Source: JADGHQ01 sp045805385 (lineage in GTDB: Bacteria; Actinomycetota; Thermoleophilia; Solirubrobacterales; Thermoleophilaceae). From it: 8,222 nt of DNA. Positions 1-5,604 of the stretch are shown piece after piece; position 1 is the stretch's first letter; each line of letters begins with the position of its first letter. A program made the position numbers and the translations under genes. Under the pieces are notes generated by a model that had not been told where the DNA came from, searched no databases, and saw only the letters and a program-made list of their open reading frames with translations. The stretch is from assembly GCA_045805385.1 (NCBI GenBank), contig JBJMLG010000118.1:1-8222 (forward strand), in the 5' to 3' direction.

Positions 1-832
1 GCAGGTTCTCCTGGTAGGAGTCGTTCCACTGCATCGCGATCTCGACCTCGCCGACGTCGCCCTCGTCCTCGATGTAGACGATCTTCTTGCCGATCGGCGT
101 CTTGGTCCCCTGCGAGTGGAGGTACGCGACGAAGTCCCTGATGCCGCCGTCGTACTTGAAGCTGGTCGTGAACTTCTCGCCGCGCTCGTCCTCGAACTCG
201 ATGTTCAGGCCCTTCGTGAGGAAGGCCATCTCGCGGAAGCGCTGCTCTAGCACGGTGCGGTCGTACTCGATCGTCTCGAAGATCTCGAGGTCGGGCATGA
301 AGGTGATGCGCGTGCCACGGCGGTCGGTCTTCGAGCCCTTCTCGAGCTCGCCGAGGGGCTTGCCGCGCTCGAAGGACTGGGTCCACTCGTAGCCGTCGAG
401 CCAGATCGTCAGGTCGAGGTGCTCGGAGAGCGCGTTGACCACTGAGACGCCGACGCCGTGGAGGCCGCCGGAGACCTTGTAGCCCCCGCCATCGCCGAAC
501 TTGCCGCCGGCGTGAAGCACCGTGAGCACGACGGTCGCGGCCGGCAGCTTCTCCTTCTCCATCTCGCCCACCGGGATGCCGCGGCCGTTGTCGGTGACCG
601 TGACCGCGTTGTCCGGGTGGATGGTGATCTTGACGTTGTCGGCCTCGCCGGCGAGCGCCTCGTCGACCGAGTTGTCCATCACCTCGTAGATCAGGTGGTG
701 CAGGCCGCGTTGGCCGGTCGAGCCGATGTACATGCCCGGCCGCTTGCGAACGGCCTCGAGGCCCTCGAGGACCGTGATGTCCTGAGCGCCGTAGCTCGAC
801 TTTCCATTGCTGCGCGGGGCTTCCTTAGCCAA
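1..832 (-). CDS. gyrB: DNA gyrase subunit B, N-terminal part (cut by left window edge)
   Basis: ATP-binding subunit of the type II topoisomerase that introduces negative supercoils; it works with GyrA as A2B2. The visible 277 residues cover the GHKL ATPase domain and the beginning of the transducer domain. Motifs seen: YGAQDITVLEGLEAVRKRPG near residues 14-33, YEVMDNSVDEAL with the presumed catalytic base Glu50 and Mg-binding Asn54, DNGRGIP at 81-87, GGLHGVGVSVVN at 122-133, and GTRITFMPD at 173-181. The start is TTG at 832-830. It is the only usable start between an in-frame TGA (850-848) and the conserved YGAQDI, and the next in-frame ATG lies inside RPGMYIG. A purine-rich AAGAAGGGA lies 6 nt upstream as ribosome binding site. 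The C-terminal part, and presumably gyrA, lie beyond the left edge. Identity is certain and the start is likely. Confidence 0.97.
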   Translation of the reverse strand, partial: MAKEAPRSNGKSSYGAQDITVLEGLEAVRKRPGMYIGSTGQRGLHHLIYEVMDNSVDEALAGEADNVKITIHPDNAVTVTDNGRGIPVGEMEKEKLPAATVVLTVLHAGGKFGDGGGYKVSGGLHGVGVSVVNALSEHLDLTIWLDGYEWTQSFERGKPLGELEKGSKTDRRGTRITFMPDLEIFETIEYDRTVLEQRFREMAFLTKGLNIEFEDERGEKFTTSFKYDGGIRDFVAYLHSQGTKTPIGKKIVYIEDEGDVGEVEIAMQWNDSYQENL

Positions 833-861
833 GCGGCTTCCCTTCTTTCATCACACGAGAA

Positions 862-898
862 GCCCCGGCTCCGGACGGCAATGCCCAGTGGCCGGGGC
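862..898. repeat. Inverted repeat in the gyrB leader
   Basis: GCCCCGGC at 862-869 and GCCGGGGC at 891-898 form a perfect 8-bp inverted repeat with a 21-nt loop. The loop itself contains a small GGC-AAT-GCC hairpin. It ends about 30 bp upstream of the gyrB start codon, so it would lie in the 5' untranslated region. No U-tract follows on the minus strand, so a classical intrinsic terminator is unlikely. A leader structure affecting gyrB expression, or a weak terminator or processing site after dciA, is possible. Confidence 0.5.
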
Positions 899-969
899 GG
901 TGAAATCTGCCTGTACCAAGGGTAGCAGGCGGACCCCCGGAAATGCCGTTCCAGAGCGCAAAAAATCCC

Positions 970-1033
970 CGCAAATCGCAACAAATTGGCAACAGCCGCG
1001 CGAGAAAGGTTTCCCAAAGTTATCCACAGGCTG
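970..1033 (+). repeat. Motif set shared with oriC, gyrB-upstream copy
   Basis: An ordered set of short blocks matches the dnaA-upstream region at 5199-5252. The blocks are CGCAAATCGC (970-979), AGCCGC (994-999), TTTC (1010-1013) and AGTTATCCACAGGCTG (1018-1033). The last differs by a single base from the oriC copy. The spacers between blocks are not conserved in sequence and vary slightly in length. The copy sits between the dciA stop and the gyrB start, outside coding sequence. Confidence 0.6.
1020..1028 (+). promoter_or_regulatory. DnaA box, perfect TTATCCACA
   Basis: TTATCCACA is an exact match to the classical DnaA-binding 9-mer. It begins 8 bp downstream of the dciA stop codon in transcription direction and lies 187 bp upstream of the gyrB start. 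Possible roles are DnaA-dependent control of gyrB, titration of DnaA, or an accessory origin element. Confidence 0.7.
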
Positions 1034-1036
1034 CAC

Positions 1037-1348
1037 TCACGCTCTGCGAGTGCCGGTCACGAAGCGCAGCTCGCGCACGGCGCCCGCGCCGAAACGGGCC
1101 TCGAGGGAGGCCACGAGGTCGCCTGAGAGAAGCTCGAGCTCCTGTGCCCAGACCGCCGAGGAGCACCTCACGGTGATCACACCAGCGCGCTCTGATTCGG
1201 GCGTCGACTCGGCCGCCACCGCGGGGCCGGCGACCGCCTCCCAAGCGCCCTGCACGCGGGCCAGCGTGGTCTGCGGAGCCGCGCGCTCGACCACCGCATC
1301 GAGCGCTCGCGCGAGCGGGCGCGGCGAATGGCGGCGCGCGCCGCGCAT
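1037..1348 (-). CDS. dciA: DciA-family (DUF721) replicative helicase loader
   Basis: This protein of 103 residues consists almost entirely of a DUF721 domain. DciA is the ancestral factor that helps load or activate the DnaB helicase in bacteria lacking DnaC/DnaI. Conserved features seen are GAWEAVAGP around residues 34-42 and SSAVWAQELELL around 63-74, followed by LEARFGAGAVRELRF, the usual end of the domain. The ATG at 1348-1346 shares its first base with the recF stop (TGATG), and there is no Shine-Dalgarno, which indicates translational coupling to recF. An upstream extension of this frame into recF is a shadow. The position between recF and gyrB matches mycobacterial Rv0004 (DciA), but this protein is much shorter because it lacks an N-terminal extension. 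The family is confident; the helicase-loading role is inferred from the family. Confidence 0.9.
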   Translation of the reverse strand: MRGARRHSPRPLARALDAVVERAAPQTTLARVQGAWEAVAGPAVAAESTPESERAGVITVRCSSAVWAQELELLSGDLVASLEARFGAGAVRELRFVTGTRRA

Positions 1349-2460
1349 CACGCGGGCACGCCGTCGTGGCTCACGATCGTCCCGTCGACCACGCTCAGGA
1401 CCAGCACATCCGGGTCGGAAGAGCCCGGCACATGCTCGGGCTCCGTGGCGGCGACCACCGCCTGCCCGCCGCGGCGAAGCAGCTCGATCAGGCGCTCGCG
1501 CCGCGCGACGTCGAGCTCGGACATCACGTCGTCGAGCAGCATCAGCGGCGAGCGCCCTCGCTCCGCCAGCAGCTCGCGCTCGGCAAAGAGCAGCGCCAGT
1601 AGCGCAGCGCGCTGCTGGCCCTGGGAACCGTAGGAGCGCAGCGAGCGAGCGTCGCGCTGGAGCTCGAGGTCGTCGCGGTGGGGACCGTGGGTGGTGAAGC
1701 CGCGCGCGAGGTCGTCGTCGCGCCGGGCCGCGAGCTCGGTCTGCAGCTCCTCCGCGGTGGAGGCCTTCGAACGCGGCCGGTAGCGCAGCACCGCCTCGCC
1801 CGGCAGTCCCAGCTCCAGGGCAAGCCGCGCGAATGGCTCGGCAAGCGCCTCGAGCGCCTGGCGCCGCACGTCCATCAGCGCAAGGCCGCAGCGAGCGAGC
1901 TCGGAGTCCCAGGTGTCGAGCAGCTCGGGGCGAGCGCCGCCCGCGCGCCCGCGCGCGACGAGCGCATTGCGCTGTCCGAGGGCGCGGCCATAGGCCTGCT
2001 TCAGCTCGGCGCGCGCCGGCCACATCGCAGCGGTGAACTGGTCGGTGTGGGCGCGCCGCAGCGCGGGTGGGCCCTTCACCAGGTCGAGGCGGTCCGGCAT
2101 GAAGACGCTCACGAGCGGCCGCAAGGGCGACGTGGCGAGTGACTCCACCGAAGCGCCGTCCGCGCGCAGCACCTTCGCCTCGCCCGGCTCGACCCCCACC
2201 TCGAGGCGGTGCGAGCCGTCCTCCGCCTCCAGATCCACGGTGACTCGGGCCACCTTCTCCCCGAAGCGGACGAGCTCCCGCTCGTTGGCGGTCCGCGGCG
2301 AGCGCCCGGTGCAGCCGAAGTACAGCGCCTCGAGCAGGTTGCTCTTGCCGGCTCCGTTGGCGCCGGTCACGACCGTCAACCCGGGAGCAAGTGGGGCCTC
2401 CGCGCGCTCGTAGCTGCGGAAGTCGCGGAGAGCCACGTGGGTGACGCGAACCGCGTCCAT
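1348..2460 (-). CDS. recF: DNA replication and repair protein RecF
   Basis: SMC/ABC-like ATPase that binds gapped DNA at ssDNA-dsDNA junctions and promotes RecA loading through RecO/RecR. It has 370 residues, the usual RecF length. Walker A is GANGAGKS at 33-40, following the typical N-terminal beta strand (LRDFRSYERAEAPL). The ABC-type signature is SYGSQGQQR at 276-284, and Walker B with D-loop is LMLLDDVMSELD at 306-317. FTTHGPHRDDL around 255-265 is also typical. The ATG at 2460-2458 is preceded by GGCGGAG as a modest ribosome binding site in the 10-bp gap after dnaN. It ends in TGATG with dciA. It is probably co-transcribed with dnaN and dciA. Confidence 0.98.
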   Translation of the reverse strand: MDAVRVTHVALRDFRSYERAEAPLAPGLTVVTGANGAGKSNLLEALYFGCTGRSPRTANERELVRFGEKVARVTVDLEAEDGSHRLEVGVEPGEAKVLRADGASVESLATSPLRPLVSVFMPDRLDLVKGPPALRRAHTDQFTAAMWPARAELKQAYGRALGQRNALVARGRAGGARPELLDTWDSELARCGLALMDVRRQALEALAEPFARLALELGLPGEAVLRYRPRSKASTAEELQTELAARRDDDLARGFTTHGPHRDDLELQRDARSLRSYGSQGQQRAALLALLFAERELLAERGRSPLMLLDDVMSELDVARRERLIELLRRGGQAVVAATEPEHVPGSSDPDVLVLSVVDGTIVSHDGVPA

Positions 2461-2470
2461 GGGCTCCGCC

Positions 2471-3580
2471 CTACACGTTGAGCCGGATCGGCATCACGAG
2501 ATAGACGAACTTCCCGTCACCGTCACCCGATTCGAGCAGGCCCGGCCGGAGCGGGCTGATGAGCTTCAGCGTGAGCTCGTCCGACTCGGAGCTCTCGAGC
2601 CCGTCGCGGAGGAAATCGGGGTTGAAGCCGATCTCCAATGGTTCGCCCTTGAACGGAATGGGAAGCGACTCGCTCGCCTCGCCGACGTCCGGCGTCTGCG
2701 CCGAGACCTCGAGCGTGCCCTCGCTGAACGACATCCGCAGCGGCGCGTTCTTCTGAGCCAGCAGGCTGATGCGACGTACGACCTCGAGCAGCTCCTGCCC
2801 GCTCACCTTCAGCTCGTGCTCGAATGACTCCGGCAGCAGCTGTCGATAGTTCGGGAATCGACCTTCCACGAGACGTGACGAGATCACCACGTCGCCGAGC
2901 GTGAACACCACCTGGTTGTCGAGCGCCGAGATCGCGATCTGGTCGGCGCCGCTGCTGCCGGCCACGCGCGCGAGCTCCTGAAGGGTGCGCGCCGGCACGT
3001 TCGCCTCGAGCTCGCCCTGCACGGCCTGATCGAGCTTCGTCTCCTTCACGCTGAGGCGGTAGGAGTCGGTCGCGACCATCCGCAGCTCCTGGCCGGACGC
3101 CGACACCAGCACACCCGTCAGATGCGGCCGCGTCTCGTCACGAGAGGCGGCCCGAGCCACGCGGGCGACCGTGTCGACGAAAGCCCCCGCCGGCATCTGC
3201 ATCGGCGAGTCGCCCGGCTCGGGCAGCTTCGGGAAGTCCTCGAGCGGCAGCGTGCGCAGGTGGAAGCGGGCGGTGCCGGAGACGACCTCCACATCCTGCT
3301 CGGTGGTCCGGTGCTCGAGCGACAGCTTGGTGTCGGGCAGGGAGCGCACGACGTCGAGCAGCAAGCGGCCGGGCAGCACGACGGCGCCGTCGCTCTCGAG
3401 CTGCGCCTCGAGCTTCACCCGCACGCCGATCTCCATGTCGGTGGACGAGAGCTCCACACCGCCGTCGGCCGCGCGGATCATCACTCCGGACAGCGTCTGG
3501 ATGGCGCTGCGCGTGGACACGCCGCGCACCGCGACGCCGAGCTGCGTCAGGAACTGATCACGATTGACAGAGAACTTCAT
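2471..3580 (-). CDS. dnaN: DNA polymerase III beta subunit (sliding clamp)
   Basis: Ring-shaped processivity clamp, active as a homodimer with three similar domains per monomer. It has 369 residues, normal for the family. Landmarks seen are ATDSYRLS at 170-177 (part of the client-binding pocket in domain II), EGRFPNYRQLLP at 239-250, GFNPDFL at 318-324, and the C-terminal VYLVMPIRL at 359-367, which lines the hydrophobic cleft for clamp-binding motifs. The ATG at 3580-3578 gives the expected MKFSVNRDQF beginning. There is no clear Shine-Dalgarno ahead of it, only GGACAGA about 13 nt upstream, so the leader may be short or initiation inefficient. It lies 127 bp downstream of dnaA and 10 bp upstream of recF. 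Confidence 0.98.
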   Translation of the reverse strand: MKFSVNRDQFLTQLGVAVRGVSTRSAIQTLSGVMIRAADGGVELSSTDMEIGVRVKLEAQLESDGAVVLPGRLLLDVVRSLPDTKLSLEHRTTEQDVEVVSGTARFHLRTLPLEDFPKLPEPGDSPMQMPAGAFVDTVARVARAASRDETRPHLTGVLVSASGQELRMVATDSYRLSVKETKLDQAVQGELEANVPARTLQELARVAGSSGADQIAISALDNQVVFTLGDVVISSRLVEGRFPNYRQLLPESFEHELKVSGQELLEVVRRISLLAQKNAPLRMSFSEGTLEVSAQTPDVGEASESLPIPFKGEPLEIGFNPDFLRDGLESSESDELTLKLISPLRPGLLESGDGDGKFVYLVMPIRLNV

Positions 3581-3707
3581 CTGATTGTTCTGTCCAGTGG
3601 AAGTAGGTGTGTTGAAAAGTTCGTTCCCCTGCCGGATCGCGCTTTCGCACGGGCGCTACGGGGTTCGGGGCATGACAAGAAGCTGTGGATTGTGGCAGCG
3701 GTGTCGG
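3581..3707 (-). promoter_or_regulatory. dnaA-dnaN spacer
   Basis: This 127-bp non-coding gap lies between dnaA and dnaN. In Mycobacterium and Streptomyces the equivalent gap is oriC and carries many DnaA boxes; here it is short and I see only one partial box (3684-3692). The dnaN-proximal half (about 3581-3625) is relatively AT-rich and probably contains a dnaN promoter or leader. No clear -35/-10 pair could be assigned. Confidence 0.5.
3684..3692 (-). promoter_or_regulatory. Partial DnaA box (CAATCCACA)
   Basis: Read on the minus strand this is CAATCCACA, 7 of 9 positions matching TTATCCACA and retaining the ATCCACA core. It lies 15 bp after the dnaA stop codon, in the gap that is oriC in several actinobacteria. 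A weak or accessory site is plausible; chance occurrence cannot be excluded. Confidence 0.4.
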
Positions 3708-5054
3708 TCATAGCGATGGTTCGCCGCCGAGCCGGCGCCGCAGGCTGTTGACAGCGCTGCGGGCGCTGTCGTCGGATTTGAGCTGGTCGGCGATCTTGCG
3801 GTGGGCGTGCAGGACGGTGGCGTGGTTGCGGCCGAAGCGCCGGCCTATGGCGGGCAGCGTCTCGTCTGTGAGCTCGCGTGCGAGGTACATGGCGACCTGA
3901 CGGGCGTAGGCGATGTTGGGGCGGCGGTCGTGGGCGAGAAGCGCGTCGGTATCTAGGCCGAACTCCTCGGCCGCGGCCGTCTGTATGGCGTCGACGGTGG
4001 GCCGCGCGGAAGGCTTCGTCCCCGCTGGGTAGAGGGTCGCGAGCACTTTGGAGGCGAGCCCCGGAGTCGGGGCTTCACCGCGAAGGGAGGCGTAGGCGAT
4101 CACCCGGATGAGCGCTCCCTCGAGAGCTCGGACGCTGGCGGTGACGCTGCGGGCGATCTCGAGGAGGGTCTCGTCCGGGACGGCGCTCAACGCGTCGAGG
4201 CGGGCGCGCTTGCGGAGGATGGCGAGGCGGACGTCGAGCTCGGGCGGCTGGATGTCAGCGACGAGGCCGGACGCGAAGCGCTCCCGCAGGCGCGACTCGA
4301 ACTCGTCGTGATCGGCGGGCGGGCGGTCGCTCGTGAGCACGAGCTGTCGGCCCGACTCGTAGAGGGCGTTGAAGGTGTGGAAGAACTCCTCCTTCGTACG
4401 CATCTTGTCTGCGAGGAACTGCACGTCGTCGACGAGCAGGACGTCGGCCCCGCGGAAGCGCTCGCGGAACGCCGTCGTGTCGCGGCCGCGGGTGGCGCGG
4501 ACGAACTCCGCGGTGAAGTCCTCGATCGTGGAGTAGCGGACGCGAAGGCCGTTGCCGTAGAGCTGGACGTAGTTCCCAATCGCGTGGAGCAGGTGCGTCT
4601 TGCCGAGGCCGGGCTCGCCGTAGAGGAAGAGCGGGTTGTAGGCCTGGCCGGGCTGCTCGGCGACCGCGAGTGCAGCGGCGTGCCCGAGGCGGTTTCCGTC
4701 GCCGATCACGAACTGATCGAAGATGTACTTGGGGTTGAGCGCCTCGGGGGTTGTGGGAGCGCCTCGGTGGCGCGCGTCAGGTGCGGTGGGAAGCTGCTCC
4801 GGCGACCAGTCCTCGGCGACGATCTCGATCTCGGTAGATGGGCCGAGCGCGCGCTTGACGGCTCGGCGCACGAGTTCCTGGTGGCGCTCCCGCACCCAGG
4901 TGCGGATGTGCCCAGGTGCGCTGACGTAGAGGGTGTCGCCGCGCCGGCCGGCGAGCTCCAGCGGCTCGAGCCAGATGTGGAAGGTGAAGTCGGGCGCGTC
5001 CTGTCGGAGTTCGCGGCGAACGAGGTTCCACGTCGTCTCGAGCTCTTCGGGCAC
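3708..5054 (-). CDS. dnaA: Chromosomal replication initiator protein DnaA
   Basis: AAA+ initiator that binds DnaA boxes, oligomerises with ATP, melts the origin and recruits helicase. It has 448 residues, compact because domain II is short. Domain I (about 1-80) is the protein-interaction region, domain II is a linker of about 25 residues, domain III is AAA+ (about 108-325), and domain IV is the DNA-binding region (about 350-448). Walker A is GEPGLGKTH at 146-154, Walker B LLVDDVQF at 206-213, sensor I LVLTSDRPP at 238-246, and the arginine-finger region SRLRERFASGL at 254-264. The domain IV signature is IGRRFGRNHATVLHAHRKI at 403-421. The start is GTG at 5054-5052. No other in-frame start fits domain I, and AGGAGG lies unusually far (14 nt) upstream. 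It is divergent from rpmH across the putative origin. Confidence 0.98.
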   Translation of the reverse strand: MPEELETTWNLVRRELRQDAPDFTFHIWLEPLELAGRRGDTLYVSAPGHIRTWVRERHQELVRRAVKRALGPSTEIEIVAEDWSPEQLPTAPDARHRGAPTTPEALNPKYIFDQFVIGDGNRLGHAAALAVAEQPGQAYNPLFLYGEPGLGKTHLLHAIGNYVQLYGNGLRVRYSTIEDFTAEFVRATRGRDTTAFRERFRGADVLLVDDVQFLADKMRTKEEFFHTFNALYESGRQLVLTSDRPPADHDEFESRLRERFASGLVADIQPPELDVRLAILRKRARLDALSAVPDETLLEIARSVTASVRALEGALIRVIAYASLRGEAPTPGLASKVLATLYPAGTKPSARPTVDAIQTAAAEEFGLDTDALLAHDRRPNIAYARQVAMYLARELTDETLPAIGRRFGRNHATVLHAHRKIADQLKSDDSARSAVNSLRRRLGGEPSL

Positions 5055-5068
5055 GGGGCGTCGACTGC

Positions 5069-5074
5069 CCTCCT
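5069..5074 (-). promoter_or_regulatory. Shine-Dalgarno of dnaA, long spacing
   Basis: On the minus strand this is a perfect AGGAGG, but 14 nt separate it from the GTG start codon at 5054. The spacer can form a short hairpin (arms GGGC and GCCC at 5067-5070 and 5056-5059, 7-nt loop) that could shorten the effective distance. It is the only ribosome-binding-like sequence near this start. Confidence 0.55.
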
Positions 5075-5198
5075 CGGGCGGTTGGTGGGTCGGCTATCGG
5101 CGAGGTCTGGGCCTGCTGGGCGAACCATCTCAGCGGCCCGGCGCGGCGAGTGTATAACGGTGCCCGACGCGGTCGCCGCCGGGTCCGGGGCGCCAGGT

Positions 5199-5252
5199 CG
5201 CAAATCGCGGGAAAAGCCGCCGGGGCGGATTTCGGGAGTTGTCCACAGGCTG
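5199..5252 (+). repeat. Motif set shared with the gyrB upstream region, oriC copy
   Basis: The blocks are CGCAAATCGC (5199-5208), AGCCGC (5215-5220), TTTC (5230-5233) and AGTTGTCCACAGGCTG (5237-5252). They occur in the same order and orientation at 970-1033. The distance from the DnaA box to the downstream minus-strand start codon is 184 bp here (dnaA) and 187 bp there (gyrB). Confidence 0.6.
5239..5247 (+). promoter_or_regulatory. DnaA box, TTGTCCACA
   Basis: This is an exact match to the DnaA box form preferred in GC-rich actinobacteria (TTGTCCACA, known from Streptomyces and Mycobacterium). It lies 184 bp upstream of the dnaA start, in the divergent dnaA-rpmH region. It may serve the origin, dnaA autoregulation, or both. 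Confidence 0.75.
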
Positions 5253-5426
5253 TGAACGGGCGAGCGACCCGGGTGTCGTGCGCAGGTCCTGAGGCGTGCG
5301 CCGGGCCGATGTACAGGTGTTCAATGCACGCGAGGACGAGGGGTCAGGGCGGGGCAGACGGCTCCCGTTCAGTGGCGACTCGGGGTGTAGCGCGAAGCCG
5401 TAGGGAGCAGGCTGAACCGCCCCTCC

Positions 5427-5432
5427 TATACT
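5427..5432 (+). promoter_or_regulatory. Candidate -10 element of the rpmH promoter
   Basis: TATACT matches the sigma70-type -10 consensus TATAAT at 5 of 6 positions and lies about 36 bp upstream of the rpmH start, leaving a short leader. No recognisable -35 hexamer is present at 16-18 bp spacing, so this is a candidate only. Confidence 0.35.
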
Positions 5433-5448
5433 CTCGTGTCCGTCCCGC

Positions 5449-5467
5449 AGGAGGGATCCCTCGTCCT
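5449..5467 (+). promoter_or_regulatory. rpmH Shine-Dalgarno inside a palindrome
   Basis: AGGAGG at 5449-5454 is a perfect Shine-Dalgarno but lies 13 nt from the ATG at 5468. It overlaps a perfect 12-bp palindrome GAGGGATCCCTC (5451-5462), and an outer AGGA/TCCT pair (5449-5452 with 5464-5467) extends the complementarity up to the start codon. Pairing within the leader would hide the ribosome-binding sequence. Confidence 0.5.
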
Positions 5468-5602
5468 ATGAAGCGCACCTATCAGCCGAAGAAGCGCAAG
5501 CGCGCCCGCACCCATGGGTTCCGCGCCCGCATGCGCACGCGCGCGGGGCAGACGCTGCTGAAGCGTCGGCGCGCCAAAGGCCGCAAGCGGCTGACTCCCT
5601 AG
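5468..5602 (+). CDS. rpmH: 50S ribosomal protein L34
   Basis: A 44-residue, extremely basic protein of the large ribosomal subunit. The N-terminus MKRTYQPKKRKR and the following THGFRARM, RTRAGQTLLKRRRAKGRKRL are the family signature over its entire length. The ATG is fixed by the universally conserved MKRTYQP start, although the frame is open further upstream. It is the first gene of the plus-strand cluster, with rnpA starting 2 bp after its stop. Position next to dnaA/oriC is conserved across bacteria. Confidence 0.98.
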   Translation: MKRTYQPKKRKRARTHGFRARMRTRAGQTLLKRRRAKGRKRLTP

Positions 5603-5604
5603 CG

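Larger units (their letters stand above)
833..1036 (-). promoter_or_regulatory. gyrB upstream regulatory region between dciA and gyrB
   Basis: This 204-bp non-coding stretch is the only sizeable gap in the minus-strand cluster apart from the dnaA-dnaN spacer. It is AT-richer than its surroundings, notably at 960-1020, where A-runs and AAATT occur. It contains a perfect DnaA box (1020-1028) just after the dciA stop and an inverted repeat (862-898) near gyrB. gyrB probably has its own promoter here, because the gap follows a tightly packed cluster. I could not identify a convincing -35/-10 pair. Plus-strand ORFs across this stretch look like shadows. Confidence 0.6.
5055..5467. other. Putative origin of replication (dnaA-rpmH intergenic region)
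   Basis: This 413-bp non-coding divergent region separates the minus-strand replication cluster from the plus-strand ribosomal/insertase cluster, so genes on both sides are transcribed away from it. It carries one perfect TTGTCCACA box (5239-5247), a block CGCAAATCGC (5199-5208), a GC hairpin CCGCC/GGCGG around 5217-5228, and TGTATAAC at 5151-5158, a possible -10-like sequence on either strand. Promoters for dnaA and rpmH must lie here. No clear AT-rich unwinding element is seen, and I find no cluster of DnaA boxes. Origin function is inferred from gene context and the single box. The active origin could instead be, or extend into, the dnaA-dnaN spacer as in mycobacteria. Confidence 0.55.

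Noticed and set aside
807..1697. Long plus-strand open frame (296 codons) opposite gyrB start, dciA and recF
   Set aside because: Arg/Ala/Ser-rich composition typical of an antisense frame in GC-rich DNA; it overlaps well-identified genes and has no recognisable domain.
3122..3751. Plus-strand open frame (209 codons) opposite dnaN and the dnaA-dnaN spacer
   Set aside because: His/Arg/Asp-rich shadow translation; no start context and no domain.
5151..5158. TGTATAAC as a definite promoter for dnaA or rpmH
   Set aside because: It resembles a -10 element, but no -35 hexamer lies at a suitable distance on either strand; kept only as a note in the origin entry.
4308..5255. Long plus-strand open frame (315 codons) opposite dnaA
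   Set aside because: Antisense shadow of the dnaA coding sequence running into the intergenic region; no family-like motif.
5251..5259. TGTGAACGG as a second, inverted DnaA box next to the perfect one
   Set aside because: Only 5 of 9 positions match TGTGGATAA; too weak to call.
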